Shown in pieces: positions 31,830 to 36,667 of a stretch of 36,667 nucleotides of DNA; position 1 is the stretch's first letter; every line of letters begins with the position of its first letter. Location of the stretch: positions 1-36,667 of the forward strand of contig JBMZCX010000022.1 of NCBI GenBank assembly GCA_049613795.1, in the 5' to 3' direction. The DNA comes from Thalassotalea_B sp049613795 (GTDB taxonomy: Bacteria > Pseudomonadota > Gammaproteobacteria > Enterobacterales > Alteromonadaceae). The translations under genes and the position numbers were made by a program. The notes below the pieces were generated by a model, which saw nothing but the letters and a program-made list of their open reading frames with translations, did not search any database and had not been told where the DNA came from.

Positions 31830-33278
31830 ATGACGTCTCATCTTGAGGAAGAATATCAAATTAGTTGGCAAGAACGCCAAACATTTGCTGAAAACATGCA
31901 ACCGATTATTGGGCAGCTTTTTAGAAATAAAGGTATCGAAATTTCGGTATATGGTCGTCCATTAATGACGGCAACAGCAATTGACATTATTAAAGCGCAT
32001 AAATCAGTTGCACTGCATGAAGAAAGCAAATTACGTTTACGTGAAAGCTTCCCGTTTGTTGAAGCTTTAAGCAAAATGGATTTAGCGCCAGCGCGTATTG
32101 ATGTTGGTAAACTCGCTTACCGTTATTTATTTCAAGGCGGTGCAAACGGCCTTTCAATTGAACAATATTTAGAGAAAGAATTAGCTGACATTGGTAAAGC
32201 AGCCGCTCAACCTGAATCAAAAGACGTGGTTTTATACGGTTTTGGGCGTATTGGTCGTTTACTTGCTCGTTTATTGATTGAACGTGCAGGCCCAAGTTCA
32301 AAACTAAATTTACGTGCAATTGTTATTCGTCCAGGTAAAGAAGGCGACTTAGCTAAACGCGCAAGTTTATTAAGACGTGACTCTGTTCACGGTGCTTTTA
32401 ATGGCAGCATTACTATTGATGAAGAAAACAATGTAATAAAAGCCAACGGTGCATTTATTCAAGTTATTTATGCAAAATCACCTTCAGATATTGATTACAC
32501 CACTTACGGCATTAACAATGCGTTAGTTGTTGATAATACGGGGATTTGGAGTGATGAAGAAGGCTTAGGTCAGCATTTACAGTCAACAGGTGTTGATAAA
32601 GTGTTATTAACAGCCCCAGCGAAAGGTGAAATCAAAAACATTGTTTATGGTGTTAATGAAGATATGATTTTAGCTGAAGATAAAATTATTTCAGCAGCAA
32701 GTTGTACCACTAACGCTATCACGCCGGTATTGAAGGCGATAAATGATGAATATGGTATTCGCAATGGTCATGTTGAAACGGTTCACTCGTATACGAATGA
32801 TCAAAACTTAATTGACAACTACCATCCTGCACCACGTCGCGGTCGAAGTGCTCCTTTAAATATGGTTATCAGTACGACAGGTGCAGCAAAAGCGGTAGCG
32901 AAAGCACTGCCAGAGTTGAAAGGTTTATTAACAGGTAATGCGATTCGTGTTCCTACGCCAAACGTGTCAATGGCGATAATGAACTTAAACCTTGAGAAAG
33001 CAACTGACAAGCAAGCACTAAATGACTATTTACGTAATATTTCATTAAACTCTAAATTACAGAATCAAGTTGACTATACCGCGTCTACTGAAATTGTTTC
33101 AACCGATTTAGTGGGTTCTCGTTACGCTGGTGTTGTTGATTCACAAGCCACAATTGTTGATGCAGATCGCGCTGTACTTTATGTATGGTATGACAATGAA
33201 TTTGGTTATAGCTGCCAAGTTGTTAGAGTAATGTTAGAAATGGCTGATATTTTAGTGCCAACATTACCAGCTAACTAA
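31830..33278 (+). CDS. gapB: Glyceraldehyde-3-phosphate dehydrogenase, long GapB-type
   Basis: This is a second GAPDH of 482 aa with an N-terminal extension of about 130 residues of unknown fold before the Rossmann motif LYGFGRIGRLLARLL (135-149). Catalytic Cys292 is in SAASCTTNAITP, and the partner His is in VETVHSYTNDQNLIDN. The end LYVWYDNEFGYSCQVVRVM is typical. The loop after the second strand (AIVIRPGKEGDLAKRASLLRRDS) lacks the Asp of NAD-specific enzymes, which suggests NADP use. Similar long enzymes occur in Pseudomonas (GapB) and Shewanella and are thought to favour gluconeogenesis. It has no HexR site upstream, unlike gapA, and is closed by a strong terminator. Confidence 0.93.
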   Translation: MTSHLEEEYQISWQERQTFAENMQPIIGQLFRNKGIEISVYGRPLMTATAIDIIKAHKSVALHEESKLRLRESFPFVEALSKMDLAPARIDVGKLAYRYLFQGGANGLSIEQYLEKELADIGKAAAQPESKDVVLYGFGRIGRLLARLLIERAGPSSKLNLRAIVIRPGKEGDLAKRASLLRRDSVHGAFNGSITIDEENNVIKANGAFIQVIYAKSPSDIDYTTYGINNALVVDNTGIWSDEEGLGQHLQSTGVDKVLLTAPAKGEIKNIVYGVNEDMILAEDKIISAASCTTNAITPVLKAINDEYGIRNGHVETVHSYTNDQNLIDNYHPAPRRGRSAPLNMVISTTGAAKAVAKALPELKGLLTGNAIRVPTPNVSMAIMNLNLEKATDKQALNDYLRNISLNSKLQNQVDYTASTEIVSTDLVGSRYAGVVDSQATIVDADRAVLYVWYDNEFGYSCQVVRVMLEMADILVPTLPAN

Positions 33279-33308
33279 ACTTGAAAATAGTGTAGATATG
33301 TTAAATTA

Positions 33309-33331
33309 GGCGCTGCTACAGCGCCTTTTTT
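33309..33331 (+). terminator. Terminator of gapB
   Basis: GGCGCTG (33309-33315) and CAGCGCC (33319-33325) form a 7-bp GC-rich stem with a 3-nt loop, followed by six T (33326-33331). Confidence 0.93.
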
Positions 33332-33352
33332 GTATTTAGTTATTATCGCAGT

Positions 33353-33379
33353 TAAAGTTTCACAACCAGATGCCGATAT
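33353..33379 (+). promoter_or_regulatory. Sigma-28 (FliA) promoter of the 66-aa gene
   Basis: TAAAGTTT (33353-33360), exactly 11 bp, then GCCGATAT (33372-33379). This is 15 of 16 identical to the FliA consensus TAAAGTTT-N11-GCCGATAA. The predicted start is near 33386, about 37 nt before the ATG of the small gene. Confidence 0.9.
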
Positions 33380-33422
33380 ATTACAGTGAAATACTTATTA
33401 GTAATTTAGTTTTGGAGGTTTT

Positions 33423-33623
33423 ATGACACTTAGTGTAAACACAGAACACACAGGTAGTATAAATACTGCAATAGTTCACGAAATTAAAATTGCAAACTTG
33501 GTTAAAGGTCAAACCGAATTAGAAGGTCAAATGGCATTACAGCTTATTCAATCGGCTAATATCAACACACAGTTAGCGGCCCCAGTTGGCAATATAGGAC
33601 ATAGTGTAAACATTAAAGCGTAA
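33423..33623 (+). CDS. Small YjfB-like putative motility protein, 66 aa
   Basis: This is a small soluble protein preceded by a near-perfect Shine-Dalgarno (TGGAGGT, 5 nt before the ATG) and a near-consensus sigma-28 promoter. Its central helix VKGQTELEGQMALQLIQSAN and the ending APVGNIGHSVNIKA recall the YjfB putative-motility family (PF14070), whose Bacillus founder is also controlled by the flagellar sigma factor. The match is by eye and partial. There is no signal peptide. The gene is monocistronic: the upstream gapB terminator and convergent tusE isolate it. The molecular role is unknown, but regulation strongly indicates co-expression with late flagellar and chemotaxis genes. Confidence 0.82.
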   Translation: MTLSVNTEHTGSINTAIVHEIKIANLVKGQTELEGQMALQLIQSANINTQLAAPVGNIGHSVNIKA

Positions 33624-33645
33624 TTATTTATTAGACTCTTTTTAA

Positions 33646-33975
33646 CTAAATGCAGCGTGCTGGTTTAGGTAAACCTGCGTACTTTGTTGCTTGTTTAGCA
33701 GGGCCCTCAGAAAACAAACGATATAAATAACGACTGCTTGATTTTTCCTCCCCAAACTCTGCTTTCATTGCTTTAGTTAATGCCCTTATCGCGGGAGAAG
33801 TGTTATATGTTAGGTAAAATTTTCTAACAAAACGGATCACTTCCCAATGTGCTTCGGTTAATGCCATTCCATCTTGCTCAGCCATTAACAAACCAAGTGA
33901 TTCACTCCATAAGCTATGGTCTACTAAATAGCCTTGAGCGTCGGTTTCAATTTTTTGTTGGTTAAATTCTATCAT
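33646..33975 (-). CDS. tusE: TusE sulfur-relay protein (DsrC family)
   Basis: This is the last carrier in the relay that moves sulfur from IscS through TusA and TusBCD to MnmA for 2-thiouridine at tRNA wobble position 34. It is 109 aa, the same length as E. coli TusE. The DsrC features are the YLVDHSLWSE start region, LTEAHWEVIRFVRKFYLTYN, and the C-terminal arm GLPKPARCI with the essential penultimate Cys108. ATG 33975 shares its A with the stop of tusB (TAATG); a TTG nine bases upstream is in frame but would lie inside tusB. Confidence 0.93.
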   Translation of the reverse strand: MIEFNQQKIETDAQGYLVDHSLWSESLGLLMAEQDGMALTEAHWEVIRFVRKFYLTYNTSPAIRALTKAMKAEFGEEKSSSRYLYRLFSEGPAKQATKYAGLPKPARCI

Positions 33976-34265
33976 TATTGCCAAGTGATCACATTATTGT
34001 GGATAAATATTAAATCAACTAACTGTTCGTAGTTTATTAACGTTATATTATCTGTCGGGAGTGCTCGTGCACATAAATGCGACTTTATTGCGTAGCACTG
34101 CGTTATAGGGAGTACTGCTTGAATACTGCTCATTAATACTTGTTCAACATTGTAACAGCCATCGTCAATTAGCACGACAATATCGTCTGGCGCGATGTTT
34201 GTTAGTGCTAAATGCACACTATTGTTAATTAATGTATTATCTCTAATCAAGTGTAAAGTGGTCAT
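33975..34265 (-). CDS. tusB: TusB sulfur-relay subunit (DsrH)
   Basis: This is the smallest subunit of the TusBCD hexamer, 96 aa. It begins with the family pattern TLHLIRDNTL, has DDIVVLIDDGCYNV and the late ALPTDNITLINYEQLVDLI, and ends NNVITWQ. It starts 9 nt after tusC and overlaps tusE by one base. Sequence conservation in this subunit is low, so the call leans on operon position as well as motif. Confidence 0.9.
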   Translation of the reverse strand: MTTLHLIRDNTLINNSVHLALTNIAPDDIVVLIDDGCYNVEQVLMSSIQAVLPITQCYAIKSHLCARALPTDNITLINYEQLVDLIFIHNNVITWQ

Positions 34266-34274
34266 GAATACTCT

Positions 34275-34643
34275 TTAAAAGGTAAGAATTACATTATGTT
34301 GATGCAATAATGATGAAAACTCATCAGGCATTAACACCTGAACATTATTAATATGAAAATCATTAATAATATTCCGTTCAGTTAGACTCGCCTGACAAAC
34401 ATAAATATTTTCTAGATCATAAAACTCAAATGCGGAAAATGTCTTTAAAAAGTCTTTAGCGTTAATTAACTCAGGCTGCTGATTATTAACTAACTGATAG
34501 ACGCCATCACCTTGAAAAAACAAACTTGTTGGCTGCTCATAGCTGCCAAAAATTAACGCAACATCCAGTGCTTCTTTAGCTGCAGCTCTAGCAAAAGGTG
34601 CTTTCGTGTTAACTATTGCAATTTTTTTAGATGATGAAGACAT
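34275..34643 (-). CDS. tusC: TusC sulfur-relay subunit (DsrF)
   Basis: This is the 122-aa middle subunit of TusBCD. It has the DsrE/F-like fold pattern KIAIVNTKAPFARAAAKEALD, FFQGDGVYQLVNNQQPELI, KDFLKTFSAFEFYDLENIYVC, and ends in SLLHQHNVILTF, aligning well with E. coli TusC. Its ATG shares a base with the tusD stop (TAATG), indicating coupled translation. Confidence 0.93.
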   Translation of the reverse strand: MSSSSKKIAIVNTKAPFARAAAKEALDVALIFGSYEQPTSLFFQGDGVYQLVNNQQPELINAKDFLKTFSAFEFYDLENIYVCQASLTERNIINDFHINNVQVLMPDEFSSLLHQHNVILTF

Positions 34644-35014
34644 TATAGTTGGACAATTCTATCGGCTTTGCTACTTAACATGACAAGTTCGCCTAACCCC
34701 GACAAAGTAAACTCTTTATGAAGTAGATTGTTGTCATCTTTTGGATCAATTAAACCACGTTTTTCAGCCGCTGTAGCGCATAAATGTAGTGGAATATTAT
34801 GCTGTTGCTGTAGTTGTTGCCATAAAGTGATGAGTTGTAACTCATCGCTTGGTATTGCTAAATACTTGCTCGCATTTAACACTCCGTCTTGATAAAAAAA
34901 TACACCAACAATCGCCACATTATTTTCTATTGCTTGCTTAACAACCTGATAAGCTGTAAATGTTGCGTTAGCTGTTGGCTGAGTTGTTACAATTATGGCG
35001 AGAGATTGAGTCAA
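34643..35014 (-). CDS. tusD: TusD sulfur-relay subunit (DsrE), TTG start
   Basis: This is the catalytic subunit of TusBCD that accepts persulfide from TusA, 123 aa. Motifs are LAIIVTTQPTANATFTAYQV, VFFYQDGVLNASKYLAIPSDE, PLHLCATAAEKRGLID with the active Cys79, and EFTLSGLGELVML, ending ADRIVQL. The start is TTG at 35014 with AAGG 8 nt upstream. The only nearby ATG is followed at once by a stop codon, so TTG is required unless translation starts far inside the protein. It is first gene of the tusDCBE operon. The yccA terminator lies directly upstream, leaving little room for a separate promoter. Confidence 0.92.
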   Translation of the reverse strand: MTQSLAIIVTTQPTANATFTAYQVVKQAIENNVAIVGVFFYQDGVLNASKYLAIPSDELQLITLWQQLQQQHNIPLHLCATAAEKRGLIDPKDDNNLLHKEFTLSGLGELVMLSSKADRIVQL

Positions 35015-35036
35015 TTACATTACCTTCAAAGCAAAT

Positions 35037-35063
35037 AAAAAAAGCCTCGATAAACGAGGCTTT
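35037..35063 (-). terminator. Terminator of yccA, possibly bidirectional
   Basis: AAAGCCTCG (35041-35049) and CGAGGCTTT (35055-35063) form a 9-bp stem with a 5-nt loop, and an A-run at 35037-35043 gives a T-run on the minus strand. It ends 28 nt beyond the yccA stop and stands about 22 nt upstream of tusD, so read-through would be needed for co-transcription of the two. Confidence 0.9.
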
Positions 35064-35091
35064 TTATTATAAAACAATTTATTGCAAATGT

Positions 35092-35760
35092 TTAATCATC
35101 GCCGCCAAATGCACCTAATAAATGTAAAAGGCTAGTGAAAATATTATAAACATTTAAATATAAAGAAACGGTTGCGCGAATATAGTTACGCTCACCACCG
35201 TTAATAATACGGCTAGTATCAAATAAAATTAAGCCCGACATAATTAAAATAATGGCTGAACTAATTGCTAATGACAGTGCCGGTACTTGGAAAAAGATAT
35301 TAGCAACCGCAGCAATTAACACCACAATTAAACCAACCATTAAAAAGCCGCCCATAAATGAGAAGTCTTTTTTACTTGTTAGGGCATAGCCAGATAACGA
35401 AAAGAAAATTAATGCTGTACCGCCTAATGCTTGCATAATTAATGAACCGCCACCAGGTAGTGATGCATAGTAATTAAGCATTGGGCCTAAAGAGGCACCC
35501 ATTAAACCAGTAAAAGCAAATATCCAGAAAATACCGCTCGCTTTATCAGCTTGCTTATTTACCACAAATAATAAGCCGAATGCTGCCAACGTCATTACTA
35601 AAGCAACCATATGCGATAATCCCATCGCCATTGATATACCAGCAGTAACAGCACTGAACGCTAATGTCATCGACAACAGCATATAAGTATTTTTTAATAC
35701 TTTATTGATTTCAACTGCAGAGTGTTGACTTGCTGCTTGAAAACCCATATTTGTTTGCAT
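35092..35760 (-). CDS. yccA: Bax inhibitor-1 / YccA-family membrane protein
   Basis: This is a 222-aa inner-membrane protein with seven hydrophobic segments. E. coli YccA is a modulator of the FtsH protease. Motifs shared with YccA include NKVLKNTYMLLSMTLAFSAVTA, FAFTGLMGASLGPMLNYY, ALGGTALIFFSLSGYALTSKKD, FMGGFLMVGLIVVLIAAVANIF, ILFDTSRIINGGERNYIRATVSLY and NIFTSLLHLLG. The acidic pair-bearing C-terminal helices are intact. The start at the second ATG (35760) is preferred because AGAGGA lies 6 nt before it and abuts the first ATG at 35766. It is monocistronic, with a terminator. Confidence 0.95.
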   Translation of the reverse strand: MQTNMGFQAASQHSAVEINKVLKNTYMLLSMTLAFSAVTAGISMAMGLSHMVALVMTLAAFGLLFVVNKQADKASGIFWIFAFTGLMGASLGPMLNYYASLPGGGSLIMQALGGTALIFFSLSGYALTSKKDFSFMGGFLMVGLIVVLIAAVANIFFQVPALSLAISSAIILIMSGLILFDTSRIINGGERNYIRATVSLYLNVYNIFTSLLHLLGAFGGDD

Positions 35761-35901
35761 AAACATTCCTCTAAGAACTTTATTCTATCGTTAGTTATAT
35801 ATTTATAAGATAAGGCACTTTTCGTAAATTTCAATAGTAAATGAACAATACACTTAGTCCTTGTGACATATTATGGCATGAGGTTTTTTAAATTACTATG
35901 C

Positions 35902-36498
35902 CTATTCTTGATTAAACTGTTCAATAATTTGTTTCCGTCTGTAACAAGAAATACTATGATCATTAACTAAACCACACGCTTGCAGGTAAGCATAACAAAT
36001 AGTGGATCCTACAAATTTAAAGCCACGTTTCTTTAAATCTTTACTTAATTTTTCTGAAACTTCAGAAGTAGCAGGGTAGTCACGCAGTTCGTTAATATGA
36101 TTAACCTGCGTTTTGTTATCTACAAATCCCCATAAATAATCACTAAACGAACCAAACTCATGCTGTATTTCAATAAAACGATTGGCATTATTTATGGTGG
36201 CAGTAATTTTAAGTCGATTACGAATTATGTTGCTATTAAGCATTAATGCTTCAATTTTATCTTGGTTAAATAAAGCAACACTATTAATGGTAAAATTATC
36301 GAATGCGATTCGATAACCTTCGCGCCTTTTTAAAATGGTATACCAACTTAACCCCGCTTGAGCAGATTCTAAGGTTAAGTTTTCAAATAATTTTTGATCA
36401 TCATAAACAGGCACTCCCCACTCTTCATCATGATATTTTACATAATCTGGCTTACTAATATCGAGCCAAGGGCATCGACAGGTATTTTCAGAGGCCAT
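35902..36498 (-). CDS. tag: DNA-3-methyladenine glycosylase I
   Basis: This enzyme excises 3-methyladenine from alkylated DNA. It is 198 aa of the HhH superfamily, zinc-containing. It begins CRCPWLDISKPDYVKYHDEEWGVPVYDD, in which the Cys and His of the zinc site appear, then ESAQAGLSWYTILKRREGYR with the base-recognition Glu and Trp, WGFVDNKTQ, KKRGFKFVGSTICYAYLQACGLVNDH, and a C-terminal His-x4-Cys (DHSISC) that completes the zinc site. ATG 36498 with AGGA 7 nt upstream is preferred over an in-frame ATG at 36531. The gene stands alone. Confidence 0.96.
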   Translation of the reverse strand: MASENTCRCPWLDISKPDYVKYHDEEWGVPVYDDQKLFENLTLESAQAGLSWYTILKRREGYRIAFDNFTINSVALFNQDKIEALMLNSNIIRNRLKITATINNANRFIEIQHEFGSFSDYLWGFVDNKTQVNHINELRDYPATSEVSEKLSKDLKKRGFKFVGSTICYAYLQACGLVNDHSISCYRRKQIIEQFNQE

Positions 36499-36553
36499 AC
36501 AAGTCCTATAAATTGGTTGAATCAACACCAAAGTGATTAAAAATTTAGCAAAC

Positions 36554-36577
36554 GCACTAAAATGTTAACATTAGTGC
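36554..36577. repeat. Inverted repeat upstream of tag
   Basis: GCACTAA (36554-36560) and TTAGTGC (36571-36577) flank a 10-nt centre that is itself palindromic around TGTTAACA. It lies about 56 nt before the tag ATG. There is only a short T-run, so operator or leader hairpin is as likely as terminator. Confidence 0.4.
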
Positions 36578-36652
36578 TTTACAAGCCTTTGGCGACACTT
36601 TAATATTCGCTTCGTTCTCAAGCAAGCAACTTTTTGCTACTTGTTAACTTCA

Positions 36653-36667
36653 GGTGAGATGGCTGAG
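36653..36667 (+). tRNA. Possible 5' end of a tRNA-Ser gene, cut by window edge
   Basis: GGTGAGATGGCTGAG fits the first 15 positions of bacterial tRNA-Ser: a 7-nt acceptor strand, T8, G9, and a D-arm start with A14. A plausible promoter (TTTACA near 36578, 16 bp, TTAATA) lies upstream. The rest is outside the window, so this is tentative. Confidence 0.5.

Noticed and set aside
35868..35890. CRP-like site TGTGACATATTATGGCATGA upstream of yccA
   Set aside because: The left half is good but the right half departs from TCACA at several positions; too weak to list.
1..36667. CRISPR array, prophage, complete IS element or defence system
   Set aside because: No regularly spaced direct repeats, transposase, integrase, Cas, restriction or phage structural gene was found on either strand.

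Overview
The window looks like a chromosomal core segment of an AT-rich marine gammaproteobacterium of the order Alteromonadales, most likely Colwelliaceae-like (Colwellia/Thalassotalea type). The reasons are the AT-rich codon use, the HexR-controlled Entner-Doudoroff cluster in the order hexR-pykA / zwf-pgl-edd-glk-eda, a TPP-riboswitch thiamine salvage operon headed by a TonB receptor, and a tusDCBE operon. The genus is inferred, not proven. I see no prophage, complete insertion sequence, CRISPR array or rRNA operon.

Layout. 1-1036 (-): 5' two thirds of exonuclease I (sbcB), running off the left edge. 1542-4875 (+): kynureninase, an unrecognised 112-aa protein, a P-loop small kinase, a secreted NTF2/SnoaL-like protein and a two-CBS-domain protein. 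4917-5053: a strongly structured palindromic element (MITE-like or structured RNA). 5314-11059 (+): a complete tripartite RND efflux operon (outer-membrane lipoprotein, adaptor, pump) preceded by an 18-bp perfect palindrome and a tandem repeat, with no local regulator. 11172-11525 (+): a HinT-type HIT protein behind a clear terminator. 11567-15906 (+): promoter, TPP riboswitch, TonB-dependent receptor, YkoF-like thiamine-binding protein, PnuT permease and an APH-fold kinase, which together form a vitamin B1 uptake and phosphorylation route from outer membrane to cytoplasm. 16001-17894 (+): a LytS-type sensor kinase with a LytTR response regulator.

17983-33278 is central carbon metabolism. Minus strand: pfkA, pykA, hexR. 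Plus strand: zwf, pgl, edd, glk, eda, packed with 1-4 nt overlaps or very short gaps. Minus strand: gapA. Plus strand: gnd, msrB. Identical 15-bp HexR operators (TGTAGTAAAATTACA) lie upstream of zwf and of gapA. A second, N-terminally extended GAPDH (GapB type) lies at 31830. The cell therefore appears to carry Entner-Doudoroff, oxidative pentose phosphate and an ATP-type phosphofructokinase together, plus two GAPDHs that may split glycolytic and gluconeogenic duty.

Two small uncharacterised genes flank gapB: a 243-aa protein at 30815-31546 (-) and a 66-aa YjfB-like protein at 33423-33623 (+). Each has upstream a close match to the FliA/sigma-28 flagellar promoter with exactly 11 bp of spacing, so both are candidate motility-regulon genes away from any flagellar cluster. 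This is the most interesting lead in the window. The 243-aa gene also carries two long poly-A tracts where slippage could occur.

33646-35014 (-): tusD-tusC-tusB-tusE for tRNA 2-thiouridine synthesis. 35092-35760 (-): YccA/Bax-inhibitor-1 membrane protein. 35902-36498 (-): 3-methyladenine DNA glycosylase I. The last 15 bases look like the 5' end of a tRNA-Ser gene.
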